Assembly (NCBI GenBank): GCA_003609755.1
Contig: AP017991.1
Location: 2,993,501-3,057,500, forward strand
Length of the DNA: 64,000 nt
Direction: 5' to 3'
Origin: Planktothrix agardhii NIES-204
GTDB taxonomy: Bacteria; Cyanobacteriota; Cyanobacteriia; Cyanobacteriales; Microcoleaceae
Positions 1 to 10,653 of this stretch are shown here, one piece after another. The translations under genes and the position numbers were made by a program. Within the stretch, counting starts at the first letter, position 1; every line of letters starts with the position of its first letter. The notes under the pieces were generated by a model. That model was not told where the DNA came from. It did not search any database and worked only from the letters and a program-made list of their open reading frames with translations.

Positions 1-224
1 TTTAAAGTAGCTGTAATTTGTGCGGTAGGTTGGGTATCAAAAATCAAATCCCGATCTCGACTAACTCGATGACTTTTGAGGGTAGAAAGTAATTCAACTG
101 CTTCTAATAAATTAGATTTCCCTTGGGCATTATTTCCTAATAAAATTGTTTTAGGAGCTTCAAATATAACTTTTTGATCGGCATAATTGCGAAACTGTCG
201 TAGATATAATAATTTCAAATACAT
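1..224 (-). CDS. recF: RecF N-terminal part (partial, runs off the left edge)
   Basis: RecF is an SMC-like ATPase that loads RecA at single-strand gaps with RecO and RecR. Translating the minus strand from the ATG at 222-224 gives about 74 residues beginning [18 protein letters not shown]-loop follows (GNNAQGKSN, about residues 30-38), then [15 protein letters not shown], which is the classic RecF N-terminus. The rest of the gene (normally about 370 residues) lies outside the window. The next gene is divergent, across a roughly 230-bp spacer with no clear gene. Confidence 0.9.
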   Translation of the reverse strand, partial: MYLKLLYLRQFRNYADQKVIFEAPKTILLGNNAQGKSNLLEAVELLSTLKSHRVSRDRDLIFDTQPTAQITATL

Positions 225-457
225 GGCAAGAGGGAATAGGTAATTACGAATTACAAATTACGAATTACTTTACCATAGTATCTAATGAAGTTTTGAGTTG
301 TTACCCAATGCTAATTCGGTGCTACGATGCTATAAACTAGATAAATCGGTGAATTGGGGTTACACTGGAAGGGGGAAGGGATGGAAACCGTAGAAATCAC
401 CGATACGGACGCGCCATCGCACGTCCCTACTGATAACTAATTACTGATAAGAGGACA

Positions 458-2083
458 GTGCCATATTTAATTTATAATCCCGATACAACCGGGGCTATGA
501 CCTTTAACCTACAGTTCGGTGTAAATACCATCGGACGGGGGCGGGATAACACAATTTGTTTAGCAGATGTGAGTCTTTCTCGTCATCACGCTCGCATTGA
601 TGTCAGCGAGGGAAAAAACACGATTACCGATATGCAGAGTAGTAATCATACCTTTGTGAATGAGGTGATAATTGAACACGCGAATCTCAAATCTGGAGAT
701 TTAATTCGTTGTGGTCGTGTAGTGTTTAAATTTATGAATGTTTCCCTCACACCCTCTTTAAAATCGGAGGCTGAAAATCATCAAACCTCGGTTATTCACG
801 AATTTGCTACCGATAATAGTTATACCATTATTCAAGATTTATTAGGAACTTCTCAAGCCATAAATTCAGTTTTAAATATTCGACAACAAGATGCTAATTT
901 AAGAATTGTTGATAAGTTAAAAATTTTATTAGAAGTTAGTAAAGAGTTATCTTCTCCGAATGAACCCAATAAACTCTTAGATAAAATTTTAGATCTATTA
1001 TTTCAAATAATGAATCTGGATCGGGCGGCGATTTTGTTAGTTAATCCTAAAACCAATAACTTAGAAAATAAAGCCGTTAAATTTCGGGAGGAACCCCTCG
1101 CCGATGAACATTTTTATAGTAAAAAAATTACCAATATTGTCAGAGAAACAGGAAATGCCGTATTAATAGATAATGCTCAAGCCGATGAGCGATTTGAAGG
1201 GTCTGAGTCGATTCTCTGTCAAGCTATTCATGCCTCGATGTGTGTACCGTTAAGATTACGGGATAGTGTGATTGGGGTTTTGTATGTCGATAATTTATCT
1301 TTATCTAATCTTTATTCTCCCGAAGATGTAGAATTTTTAGCCGCCTTAGCTAATCAAGCGGCGATCGCAATTGATAATGCCGAACTTTATAAAAAAATGC
1401 AGGAAGAAGCCGTAATTAGAAATAAATTAGAACGGTTTTTTCCTCCAGCAGTGAGTCGAAAACTTCGGGAAGAAGGAAAATTTGATGCCATTGTAGAAAG
1501 TGAAGTTACCGCCCTATTTTCTGATATTACTAGATTTACAGAAATGTCTTCTCGAATGCAGCCTCGTCAAGTTATTTCTATGTTAAATGAATATTTTAAA
1601 CTGATGGTGGAGGAAATTGTTTTTCCCTTTGAAGGAACCTTAGAAAAATACATTGGGGATGCTTTAGTTGCGGTTTGGGGATCTCCCTATTCCCGCCATG
1701 ATGATGTGGATCGAGCGGTGCGAGCCGCCATTGAAATGCAGTGGACGGTAGATAGAATGAATCAAAAATGGAAACAGCGTTATGGAGAACCAATTTATAT
1801 TCATATTGGACTGAATACCGGACAGGTAGCTGCGGGAAATATTGGTTCAGAAAAACTGATTCAATATACCCATACTGGGGATACCATGAATGTCGCCAGT
1901 CGAATTTGTTCAGCAGCTAATAAAAATGAAATTTTAATTTCTCAATCAACTTTTGATCAGTTAAAAGATCGGAGTTTGCCTTTAGAAACAATACCTCCTG
2001 TTATTGTTAAAGGGAAAACCGAACCCCTGCAACTTTATCGTTTACATTGGCAAGAAGTTCAATCAACTGCTCTTTCTTTTTGA
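458..2083 (+). CDS. FHA-GAF-adenylate cyclase (class III)
   Basis: Soluble nucleotide cyclase, probably making cAMP. The order is an FHA phosphopeptide-binding domain (about 1-95, with GRGRDNTICL and SRHHARI), a linker, a GAF sensor domain (about 160-315) and a class III cyclase domain (about 345-535). Visible catalytic residues are metal-binding D356 (FSDITRFTEMS) and D401 (EKYIGDALVAVWG), adenine-binding K397, and transition-state N478 and R482. T471 sits where mammalian cyclases have Asp. This K/T pair is the class IIIb signature, known in cyanobacteria for bicarbonate-stimulated adenylyl cyclases. The GTG start is preceded by GAGGACA. Guanylyl cyclase activity is unlikely given K397 but not excluded. 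Confidence 0.9.
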   Translation: MPYLIYNPDTTGAMTFNLQFGVNTIGRGRDNTICLADVSLSRHHARIDVSEGKNTITDMQSSNHTFVNEVIIEHANLKSGDLIRCGRVVFKFMNVSLTPSLKSEAENHQTSVIHEFATDNSYTIIQDLLGTSQAINSVLNIRQQDANLRIVDKLKILLEVSKELSSPNEPNKLLDKILDLLFQIMNLDRAAILLVNPKTNNLENKAVKFREEPLADEHFYSKKITNIVRETGNAVLIDNAQADERFEGSESILCQAIHASMCVPLRLRDSVIGVLYVDNLSLSNLYSPEDVEFLAALANQAAIAIDNAELYKKMQEEAVIRNKLERFFPPAVSRKLREEGKFDAIVESEVTALFSDITRFTEMSSRMQPRQVISMLNEYFKLMVEEIVFPFEGTLEKYIGDALVAVWGSPYSRHDDVDRAVRAAIEMQWTVDRMNQKWKQRYGEPIYIHIGLNTGQVAAGNIGSEKLIQYTHTGDTMNVASRICSAANKNEILISQSTFDQLKDRSLPLETIPPVIVKGKTEPLQLYRLHWQEVQSTALSF

Positions 2084-2124
2084 ATTAAATAATTAAGAAA
2101 CCCTTGAAGGGGTGACTACGGTTG

Positions 2125-3183
2125 TTATAACCTAGCTCGTTTTAAGGCTTGCCAACTGGTATATCCTAATAATCCTGTTGCACCTAAAAGATATGCTAAA
2201 CCACTGGGTATTCCCGAAAAAGCCAGGGCTAAACTTCCCACCCAAAGCGTGAGAGAATAGATAAATAATACTGTTCGGCGTTGGGATAAACCCGCGTCTA
2301 GGAGTCGGTGATGCAGGTGGCGTTTATCCGCAGCAAAGGGCGATTCTCCATGACGAATTCTATCCAAAATTACCGCCGACATATCTAAAATCGGAACTGC
2401 TAAAATTAAATAGGGCAGAATCACCGAGGTCACGGCTGTTACTTTGACTAAACCAATCACCCCCACTCCAGCTAGGGTAAAGCCCATAAAATAAGCCCCC
2501 CCATCCCCCATAAAAATTTGGGCTGGGTTGAAGTTATACCTTAAAAATCCCAGGGCACTTCCGGCCAAAGCCGCTGCAATTAAAGCCGCGGCGGGTTGAT
2601 TCATAAATAAACTGACAATCAACATCACGACGGCGGCAATACCACAAACCCCCGCCGCTAGTCCGTCTAAACCATCAATCCAGTTAATCGCATTGGTCAT
2701 TCCCACTAACCAAATAACCGTAATGGGTAAACTCAACCATCCAATCTGAACTAGACCCAAATTCGGGATCGTTAAAAAGTCAATGCGGACACCAACCCAC
2801 CAAACCAAACTGGCTACACCGGTTTGTAACAGGAGGCGAGTTAAAGGGGTGAGGTTAAATAAATCATCCGCTAGACCAATCAGAAAAAAAGCAATACCCC
2901 CAATGACCACGCCCCAAATTTCATATTCATCCCGTGGGCTTAGGGGTTTTCCCGTGGCATCAATAAAGCCACCTAACCCCCAAACCAATAACAGAGCAAT
3001 TAAGGCGCCAGCAAAGATGGAAACGCCACCTAAGCGCACCATCGGTTGTTGATGAACTTTTCGATCATTGGGTAAATCAACCCGTCCTGAACGGATGGCG
3101 ATTTTTTTAACAATCGGCGTACTCCAGATCACAACTAGAGCCGAAATTACAAAAGCGAGTAGGTGGTACAGATGGTGGGGCAT
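2125..3183 (-). CDS. WecA/TagO-type undecaprenyl-phosphate GlcNAc-1-P transferase
   Basis: Polytopic membrane enzyme of the MraY/WecA family, which moves a sugar-1-phosphate from a UDP-sugar to undecaprenyl phosphate to start a cell-surface glycan. Family motifs appear in order: RKVHQQPMVRLGG near the N-terminus, GLADDLFNL (catalytic Asp pair), NAINWIDGLDGLAAG, FMGDGGAYFMGF, and the His-rich HLHHRLLDAG loop that separates WecA/TagO types from MraY. The 352-residue length is usual. It lies just downstream of the sulfotransferase and glycosyltransferase genes on the same strand, consistent with one polysaccharide block. The exact sugar cannot be read from sequence. Confidence 0.88.
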   Translation of the reverse strand: MPHHLYHLLAFVISALVVIWSTPIVKKIAIRSGRVDLPNDRKVHQQPMVRLGGVSIFAGALIALLLVWGLGGFIDATGKPLSPRDEYEIWGVVIGGIAFFLIGLADDLFNLTPLTRLLLQTGVASLVWWVGVRIDFLTIPNLGLVQIGWLSLPITVIWLVGMTNAINWIDGLDGLAAGVCGIAAVVMLIVSLFMNQPAAALIAAALAGSALGFLRYNFNPAQIFMGDGGAYFMGFTLAGVGVIGLVKVTAVTSVILPYLILAVPILDMSAVILDRIRHGESPFAADKRHLHHRLLDAGLSQRRTVLFIYSLTLWVGSLALAFSGIPSGLAYLLGATGLLGYTSWQALKRARL

Positions 3184-3330
3184 CTGAGGTTACAGGTGCA
3201 AGAAGTTCTTTGGGTGTCAGCCAGAGTTTACTACATTTAGGAACCTTTCTCGCAAAAAAAATTCCGGTCTGGGGTTGGGGACGCTGGTTTGGGGTGTCTG
3301 AAATTATAGAAATTCCGGCGATTGAAATCG

Positions 3331-4500
3331 CTACTGAACTTCCCATTGAGCTTGATAAAGTTGTCTCTTAGTTTTCTCTAACTCCGAATTAGTCTGGTTC
3401 AATTGATCGCGATTTTGATGCAATTGTTGTTGAGAGGTTTCTAAGACTGACTCACTTTTTTGCAATTGTTCTTGAAATTGTTGTAAAACAGATTCGATTT
3501 CTTGTAACTGAGATTGAGATTGTTCTAATAGAGATTCTGCTGTTTTGAGTTGGGTTTTTGTTTGCTCTGCTTCAGCTTGAATTGCTTTGGCTTCTTCTAA
3601 TTCAACTTTTTCCTCCTGCAATTGAGATTTTAGGGATTTATTCTCTATTTCTAATTGACGTAAATTGACCCATTCTTGAAATGCCCAAGTTTTGTATAGA
3701 GAAGGTTTTAATAATTCTTGCCAAGAAAAATCCGGTGTTTGTTCAGGATGCCATCCTCTCCCTTCTAGTTCTTGATAGAGTTCAATAGCTTCGGGAAAGT
3801 AATGGTCAATTAAAGTGGGTCGCTGACTATTCAATGAAATCTCTGTTCTCAACAAAGCAGGATCGTAAGCTGTGGGAGCAGGATGACTTAAATTAACGTT
3901 AAACTTATGATTAATAGTGTCAATATAGGCAGTTTGATATTGAACAATTGTTTTGAGGTTGGTCAACAAGCAACGATGTTGTTCTTGATTATAAAAATCG
4001 AGAATTTTTTGATTATAATGTTGCCAGTATTTGATCGCTAATTCGGGTTGAGATTGAAACATTTTATCCCCCCGTCGATACAAGGAGTCAGCCACTTCCC
4101 AAGGCGATCGATAGATTAATAAAAATCTGGCTTCGGGTAACAGTTTTGCCCAAAAGTCTAAAAATAAGGTAGTTCGAGGTTCTTTCCATCCCCAAATTGA
4201 ACTTAAGGAATTTTGTTCTATGAGTTGTTTTGCTCGGTCAATTAAGGGTTCATCAATCTGTAGATTTTCTTGAAGTGTCCATCCATCAATATTAACTCCC
4301 AGGGAGCGAAAGACATCTAAATGAAATTCAAAAAAATCTAGGTTTTCAAAATGTCCCTTGGCATTAAATTCGGTCGCTTCCATTAAACGACGACCAATAT
4401 GAACCCCCGCACTTTGCAGAATTGATGCAGCTAAGGATGTTCCCGAACGGTGCATTCCGGCGATAATGAAAACGGTTTGTTCTGTGTTAGACTTTTGCAT
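3331..4500 (-). CDS. Sulfotransferase-family protein with C-terminal coiled coil
   Basis: The first about 280 residues look like a PAPS-dependent sulfotransferase. The 5'-phosphosulfate loop is IIAGMHRSGTSLAASIL, and a 3'-phosphate-binding region is suggested around RFLLIYRSPWEVADSLYRR. From about residue 285 the protein becomes a Gln/Glu/Leu-rich heptad coiled coil running to the stop. The likely acceptor is a glycan or surface molecule, inferred from neighbouring genes. The next gene upstream (4555-5640) begins with a similar coiled-coil segment. The two may be pieces of one larger multi-domain family common in filamentous cyanobacteria. The substrate is unknown. Confidence 0.75.
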   Translation of the reverse strand: MQKSNTEQTVFIIAGMHRSGTSLAASILQSAGVHIGRRLMEATEFNAKGHFENLDFFEFHLDVFRSLGVNIDGWTLQENLQIDEPLIDRAKQLIEQNSLSSIWGWKEPRTTLFLDFWAKLLPEARFLLIYRSPWEVADSLYRRGDKMFQSQPELAIKYWQHYNQKILDFYNQEQHRCLLTNLKTIVQYQTAYIDTINHKFNVNLSHPAPTAYDPALLRTEISLNSQRPTLIDHYFPEAIELYQELEGRGWHPEQTPDFSWQELLKPSLYKTWAFQEWVNLRQLEIENKSLKSQLQEEKVELEEAKAIQAEAEQTKTQLKTAESLLEQSQSQLQEIESVLQQFQEQLQKSESVLETSQQQLHQNRDQLNQTNSELEKTKRQLYQAQWEVQ

Positions 4501-4554
4501 GATCTATGAATACTATCTCAAGAGAATAATTTTAGGTTAAATTGGTAATCTATC

Positions 4555-5640
4555 TCACCAAATTTCATGAATATGATCGAGAATCTCTAAAAAAGCCTGA
4601 CGCTCTTTTAGTAGATTATGTTCATTGGCGGTTTGTTTCCCATGGGTTAACATTTCCTGAACTTGAGTATGAGAATATTGTAATGCTTGTTGGATCACAT
4701 TCAATATGCTTTCTACCCGATAGTCAGGACGAAAACAATTATACCCTGAAATGCAAAAAGAACGATTGCCAATACAGTCTGGACAAATTACCATTGTTCC
4801 TACAACCATCCCTTCTAAAGCAGGAAGATAAAAACCCTCTCCTTCTTTTTTGTTGGGGAGAAACACGGTCATTCTAGCACGATTTAGCTGCTCTAAATAG
4901 TCTTTCCTCGGAAGTTGAGTGGTTAAGAGTTCTACTTTTTGACCCGTTATTTCCAATTTCTGTTTTAACTCCTGTCCTAGTTCTGGTTCTTTTAAAGCTG
5001 CAATTAAAATATCATAATCTTTTTGATCCCAATCTAACGACTCAGGAATTCGAGTTAAATCTAAGCCACAGGGAATCACTAATAATTCACCATTAACTTG
5101 AGCATGAGTTTCTAAATATTGTTTAATTTCAAGGCTCACACAAATCCGAATTGCTTTATACTTAAGAAAGGGATAACGGGGATTATCCGGGTATCCATGT
5201 CTAAAGGACTGAATTAGATTAATAATGGGAACAGGTGAATTATGTTTATAGTTTTGATCTAGTAACTGCCAATCTAACCCTTCCATAAAAATTAGATCGG
5301 GATTAGCTAAAGGTTGAGATAAGATAAACTTTTTATCTAAATTGAACCAAGGATTATTTATATCCCAACTACTTTGGGAGGTAAAATAAATAGAGGGACA
5401 ATGATTTTTTGAAAATCTGACATGATTAAAGTAATCCCAAACTTTTAAATGTCCCCCGGTGAACCCTCCATAATCTCGGTAAAATAAAATTGACGATTGA
5501 GGAGGTTGAGTCAGGATAGGGGTTGAAATCGGTAGAGTGGATTGAGAAGATTCTATCTCAGATTGAATTTCCTCTAACCAAGATTGCGATCGCTCTAGTT
5601 GATCTTGAATTTTTTTTAATTGGGAAGCAGACAATGGCAT
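4555..5640 (-). CDS. Glycosyltransferase (GT4/GT1-like) with N-terminal coiled coil
   Basis: A short coiled coil (residues about 5-35) precedes a GT-B type fold. SILFYRDYGGFTGGHLKVWDYF resembles the Gly-rich loop of N-terminal acceptor domains. The C-terminal half has NRARMTVFLPNKKEGEGFYLPALEGM, a typical nucleotide-sugar-binding EGFG/xPALE region of GT4 enzymes. It probably transfers a sugar to a surface glycan. It is co-directional with the sulfotransferase (54-bp gap) and divergent from the TPR gene at 5802. Donor and acceptor cannot be predicted. Confidence 0.7.
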   Translation of the reverse strand: MPLSASQLKKIQDQLERSQSWLEEIQSEIESSQSTLPISTPILTQPPQSSILFYRDYGGFTGGHLKVWDYFNHVRFSKNHCPSIYFTSQSSWDINNPWFNLDKKFILSQPLANPDLIFMEGLDWQLLDQNYKHNSPVPIINLIQSFRHGYPDNPRYPFLKYKAIRICVSLEIKQYLETHAQVNGELLVIPCGLDLTRIPESLDWDQKDYDILIAALKEPELGQELKQKLEITGQKVELLTTQLPRKDYLEQLNRARMTVFLPNKKEGEGFYLPALEGMVVGTMVICPDCIGNRSFCISGYNCFRPDYRVESILNVIQQALQYSHTQVQEMLTHGKQTANEHNLLKERQAFLEILDHIHEIW

Positions 5641-5801
5641 AAATTCGGTGTAGAATTGAAAATAGGTATACTAGAGCGTAAACTCTGTTAGAACAATTAG
5701 GTCGTGATTAACTTCTCAATTCCTAAGTGTTTGGCTTAAGTTTTCATCCTCCGGTAAAATCTACCTTTAATTAAATCATAAAACTTATTGAGATTTTTGG
5801 T

Positions 5802-7383
5802 ATGAGTGTTAGCTATTTTGAGACCGCCAATCAACTGTTAAGAAAAAGTCAGTTTGACAATGCCATTGAAAGTTACCAAAAAGCCATTGAGGAAAACCCA
5901 ACATCGGCTTGGTCTTACTATAATTTAGGGGAAGCTCTGGTTAATACCGGAAGTATTAAAGGAGCGATCGCAGCTTACCAAAAAGCGGTGGATCTCAACT
6001 CTAATTCCCCTTGGTTTCATGATCGCTTAGGTAGTATGCAACTGCAAGCTGGACAGTTGAGTGAAGCCATAAGTTGCTTTCAAACAGCCATTGCTCTCGA
6101 TCCCAGCTTTTCTGAATTTTACACCAATTTGGGTATGGCTTTGACTCAACAAGGCAATATTTCAGAAGCTATTTCTTCCTTCCATAAGGCATTAGCCCTA
6201 AAGCCCAATGACGGGGAAACTTATTACTATCTCGCACAGGCTTTCACACAACAAAACCAAAAGCAAGAGGCGATCGCAGCTTACCATCAAGCCTTAGAAA
6301 TTAATCCCTATTGGTCGGAATGTTATTTAGAATTAGCTAAACTTCAAGATAACTTAGGTCAGACCGATGAAGCTATTAAGAATTATCATCGGAGTTTTCA
6401 ACTCAATCCTAATTTAATAGAATCTTATCAGAGTTTGCGAACTATTTTAGAACAGCAGGAACAATGGGAAGAACTCATTAAACTCTCCCGTCGTTGTTGT
6501 CAGGTGAATTCCAACTCCGCCGAAGCCTATTATGATTTAGGAACAGGATTAATTCACCAACAGGAATCGGAAGAAGGTATCATTGCTTTGCGTCGAGCTT
6601 GTGAACTTAATCCTGATTTTGTAGAGGCTTATCAACAGTTAGGACAGGCTTTATTTCAACAAAATGAATGGGAAGAAGCCGTAACAGTTTATCGACGTTG
6701 TGTTCAACTTAATCCTGATTCTGTTGAATATCAATGGAGTTTAGCTAAAGCCTTAGTTCAAGTTTATAACTTGGAAGAAGCGATTCAAGTTTATCGTCAA
6801 ACTTGTTATTTAGAATCTTCTTCGGCTGAGTTATATGATCAATTAGGACAAACTTTAGCACAATTTTATCAATTTGAAGAAGCGATCGCCACCTATCGCC
6901 AAGCCTTAGAATTGAATCCTGAAAATCAGGGTGAAATTCAAGCCCGCCTACAACAAATTTTAGAGAAACAGCGTCAATTTGAAGAAGTGATCGCCATCTA
7001 TCGTCGTACCCAAGAGTTTAATCCTAATTCCTTTGAATCCTATCAAAATTTAGGACAAACTCTCCGACAACAAGGCAATATTGAAAATGCTATTGTGGCT
7101 TTCCGTCGCGCCTGTGTTCTTAACCCCGGATCTCCAGTAGCTTATCACCTTTTAGGTCATACCTTTGCCATCTTACAAAAGTGGGATGAAGCCATTAGTT
7201 GTTATCGCCGGGCTTGCGAGATTTATCCCCATTCTCCCGATATTCATTTACATTGGGGAGAAGCCTTAGAACAGAAAGAAAACTATCAAGAGGCTCTGGC
7301 TTATTTGCAGAAAGCAATTAACCTAAAACCAGACTTTGATTTAGCCTATGAAGCCATGGGTCGCGTGATTTCAAAAAAAAAAG

Positions 7384-7391
<8 letters not shown>
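5802..7391 (+). CDS. TPR-repeat protein (3' end frameshifted at A10)
   Basis: About 14-15 tandem 34-residue tetratricopeptide repeats fill the whole 529 residues (pattern AYYNLGxALxxQGxxxEAIxxYxxALxLNP). No signal peptide or catalytic domain is visible, so it is probably a protein-protein interaction scaffold. The frame ends at SKKKGS immediately after ten consecutive A residues (7373-7382). Removing one A lets the frame continue into another clear TPR unit (listed separately). The gene is therefore either a recent frameshift or phase-variable. Its upstream region is shared with the divergent glycosyltransferase. Confidence 0.85.
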
Positions 7392-7753
<362 letters not shown>

Positions 7754-7844
7754 ATGCCTTAATTAAGACACCTTTAGTGAGTATAACACAGAAAAGATCA
7801 GTTAGGATCTATAAAGATGTGAATTTATTAGGAAAAGGTAGCCC

Positions 7845-8714
7845 GTGGTAGTCAAGCCAGACTGGTTAAGAGTCAAAGCCCCTCAATGGGAGCGTGTTGG
7901 CAACGTCAAAGGGATTTTGCGGGATTTAGGCTTAAACACCGTCTGTGAGGAAGCCTCCTGTCCCAATATTGGGGAATGCTTCAATGCTGGAACCGCTACA
8001 TTTTTAATTATGGGGCCAGCTTGTACCCGGGCTTGTCCCTACTGTGATATTGATTTTGAGAAAAAACCCCAACCCCTAGATATTACTGAACCCGAAAGAT
8101 TAGCGGAAGCGGTGCGACGCCTGAACTTGAATCATGTTGTGATCACTTCTGTGAATAGGGATGACCTACCCGATGGCGGTGCGTCCCAGTTTGTTCGGTG
8201 TATTGACGGGGTGCGATCGCTCTCTCCCCAAACGACTATTGAGGTCTTAATTCCCGATTTGTGTGGGAATTGGGACGCCTTGGAAATAATTTTGCAGGCT
8301 AAACCGGAAGTTCTCAACCACAATACGGAAACCATCCAACGGCTGTATCGTCGGGTTCGTCCCCAAGGAGATTATCAGCGCAGTTTGGAGTTATTAAAGC
8401 GATCGCGCCAACTCAGACCCGAAGTTTATACTAAATCTGGGTTAATGGTGGGACTGGGTGAAACCGATGCGGAAGTTCGGGAGGCCATGGAGGACTTACG
8501 GGCCGTTGATTGTGATATTTTAACCTTGGGTCAATATCTCCAACCCACACCCAAACATTTAGCCGTCGAGGGATTTATCCCACCCGAACAATTTGATACT
8601 TGGCGGGATTTTAGTGAGTCTATCGGTTTCTTACAGGTGGTGGCTTCTCCCCTAACCCGCAGTTCCTACCACGCCGAACAGGTACGAGCCTTAATGCAGC
8701 AATATCCCCGTTAA
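7845..8714 (+). CDS. lipA: Lipoyl synthase
   Basis: Radical SAM enzyme that inserts two sulfurs into protein-bound octanoyl groups. The auxiliary cluster cysteines are C34, C39 and C45 ([12 protein letters not shown]). The radical SAM motif is C60, C64 and C67 (CTRACPYC). The C-terminal RSSYHAEQ motif supplies the serine ligand. The 289-residue length is typical. The start is GTG. It stands alone, with no lipB beside it. A diverged copy of its last 32 bp lies downstream at 8753-8784. Confidence 0.97.
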   Translation: MVVKPDWLRVKAPQWERVGNVKGILRDLGLNTVCEEASCPNIGECFNAGTATFLIMGPACTRACPYCDIDFEKKPQPLDITEPERLAEAVRRLNLNHVVITSVNRDDLPDGGASQFVRCIDGVRSLSPQTTIEVLIPDLCGNWDALEIILQAKPEVLNHNTETIQRLYRRVRPQGDYQRSLELLKRSRQLRPEVYTKSGLMVGLGETDAEVREAMEDLRAVDCDILTLGQYLQPTPKHLAVEGFIPPEQFDTWRDFSESIGFLQVVASPLTRSSYHAEQVRALMQQYPR

Positions 8715-8784
8715 TACCGTAGTGAGTCCTTTAGGACTCCCTCTCAAGGTTAGAGCCTTAATACAACGATATCCGCGTTGATAC
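8686..8784 (+). repeat. Short direct duplication of the lipA 3' end
   Basis: The stretch 8686-8717 (last lipA codons plus stop) recurs at 8753-8784 with a few substitutions, both beginning GAGCCTTAAT. Between them is a small hairpin, GAGTCCT/AGGACTC (8724-8739), that could act as a weak terminator. Confidence 0.6.
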
Positions 8785-8839
8785 TCCAGTTTCCCAAAAT
8801 TGAGACAAAATAGAGAGGATATTCTAACCCTTGAGAACG

Positions 8840-10636
8840 ATGAAATGTTGCATCAACCCCCAATGTCCGAACCCAAACAACCCCGATAATACGGTTTACT
8901 GTCAAAGCTGCGGCGTCCCCATACCCGACTTGCTGCGGGGACGGTTTCGCATAATCAAACTGTTAGGACAAGGGGGGTTTGGTCGGACTTATTTAGCGGA
9001 AGATCAAGATAAACTGAATGAGAAATGTGTAGTTAAACAGTTTGTTCCCATGATGCAAGGGACAGCCGGACTACAAAAAGCCTTAGAATTATTTGAACGA
9101 GAAGCGAAACAACTGCAACAACTGGGACATCATCCCCAAATTCCGGCGTTATGGGCCTATTTCTCGGAAAATAATCAACTCTATTTAATTCAGCAATATA
9201 TTGAAGGGGAAACTTTAGATAAAATTTTACAAAAACAAGGGGTTTGGACAGAACAGCAAGTTAAGGAATTATTAACCAGTTTGTTACCTGTTCTCAAATT
9301 TATTCACAAGCAAAAGGTGATTCACCGTGACCTCAAACCCGATAATATTATGCGTCGTAGAAATGGGCAATATGTGTTAATTGATTTTGGGGTAGCGAAA
9401 GATTTATCAGGAACGGTGGTATATACCCAAGTCGGAACCCGTGTTGGTTCCCATGGATATGCGAGTCGGGAACAAATGCAAGGAGGGGAAGCCTATGCCG
9501 CCAGTGATTTATATAGTTTAGGAGTGACTTGTTTTTATCTATTAACTAAAATTTCACCTCTGGAATTATGGTTAGATGACGGTTACAGTTGGACGACAAA
9601 TTGGCAAAAATATTTAAAGCAACCTCTGAGTCCACAATTAAAGAAAGTTCTTGATCAGCTATTAAAAAAAGATATTGAAGATCGTTATTCTTCTGCTGAT
9701 CAGGTGTTACAGAATTTACAAAGTCCCTTACCCCAAGTTTCCTGGCAAAATGCTGCTTTAGTTGCGACTCTCATCGGACATTCTGATATTGTCTTGTCTG
9801 TAGCCTTCAGTCCCGATGGTCGGACGTTAGCCAGTGGGAGTGGGGACAAGACGATTAAATTGTGGGATGTGCAGAGCCAAAAGCAAATTGCCACGCTCAC
9901 CGGACATTCAAGTTATCTCTCCTCTGTAGCCTTCAGTCCCGATGGTCGGACGTTAGCCAGTGGGAGTCAGGACTGGACGATTAAATTGTGGGATGTGCAG
10001 AGCCAAGGGCAAATTGCTGCTCTCACCGGACATTCTGATATGGTCTGGTCTGTAGCCTTCAGTCCCGATGGTCGGACGTTAGCCAGTGGGAGTTACAAGA
10101 TGATTAAATTGTGGGATGTGCTGAGTCAACGGCAAATTGCCACTCTCACCGGACATTCAGATGATGATTCTGTCTCCTCTGTAGCCTTCAGTCCCGATGG
10201 TCGGACGTTAGCCAGTGGGAGTGGGGACGGGACGATTAAATTGTGGGATGTGCAGAACCAACGGGAAATTAACACCCTCACCGGACATTCAGATAATGTC
10301 TTGTCTGTAGCCTTCAGTCCCGATGGTCGGACGTTAGCCAGTGGGAGTACGGACAAGACGATTAAATTGTGGGATGTGCAGAGCCAAGGGCAAATTGCCA
10401 ATCTCACCGGACATTCAGATCGTGTCTGGTCTGTAGCCTTCAGTCCCGATGGTCGGACGTTAGCCAGTAGCAGTAGGGACGAGACGATTAAATTGTGGGA
10501 TGTGCCGAGTCAACGGGAAATTGCCACTCTCACCGGACATTCAGATAATGTCTTATCTGTAGCCTTCAGTCCCGATGGTCGGATGTTAGCCAGTGGGAGT
10601 TATGACAACACGATTAAATTGTGGCGAGCACCGTAG
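8840..10636 (+). CDS. Ser/Thr protein kinase with seven WD40 repeats
   Basis: An N-terminal zinc-ribbon-like segment (CCINPQCPNP...CQSCG) precedes a Hanks-type kinase domain (about 37-300). Its glycine loop is LLGQGGFGRTYLAED, the catalytic loop is HRDLKPDNIM and the metal motif is DFGVAKDL. A C-terminal seven-blade WD40 propeller (about 300-598) follows, each blade built as GHSxxVxSVAFSPDGRTLAS plus TIKLWDV. ATG 8840 is preferred over TTG 8831 because a GAGA lies upstream and the protein then begins MKCCINPQCP like relatives. The blades are nearly identical at DNA level, indicating recent amplification or gene conversion. It is probably a cytosolic signalling kinase. The ligand is unknown. 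Confidence 0.93.
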   Translation: MKCCINPQCPNPNNPDNTVYCQSCGVPIPDLLRGRFRIIKLLGQGGFGRTYLAEDQDKLNEKCVVKQFVPMMQGTAGLQKALELFEREAKQLQQLGHHPQIPALWAYFSENNQLYLIQQYIEGETLDKILQKQGVWTEQQVKELLTSLLPVLKFIHKQKVIHRDLKPDNIMRRRNGQYVLIDFGVAKDLSGTVVYTQVGTRVGSHGYASREQMQGGEAYAASDLYSLGVTCFYLLTKISPLELWLDDGYSWTTNWQKYLKQPLSPQLKKVLDQLLKKDIEDRYSSADQVLQNLQSPLPQVSWQNAALVATLIGHSDIVLSVAFSPDGRTLASGSGDKTIKLWDVQSQKQIATLTGHSSYLSSVAFSPDGRTLASGSQDWTIKLWDVQSQGQIAALTGHSDMVWSVAFSPDGRTLASGSYKMIKLWDVLSQRQIATLTGHSDDDSVSSVAFSPDGRTLASGSGDGTIKLWDVQNQREINTLTGHSDNVLSVAFSPDGRTLASGSTDKTIKLWDVQSQGQIANLTGHSDRVWSVAFSPDGRTLASSSRDETIKLWDVPSQREIATLTGHSDNVLSVAFSPDGRMLASGSYDNTIKLWRAP

Positions 10637-10653
10637 GGGCGGGTTCGAGTAGC

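Noticed and set aside
3107-3346. 79-residue minus-strand frame between WecA-like and sulfotransferase genes
   Set aside because: Overlaps both genes in another frame, with no start signal and no family features.
10126-10407. 93-residue minus-strand frame with repeats
   Set aside because: Antisense of the identical WD40 repeats. The periodic open frame is a by-product.
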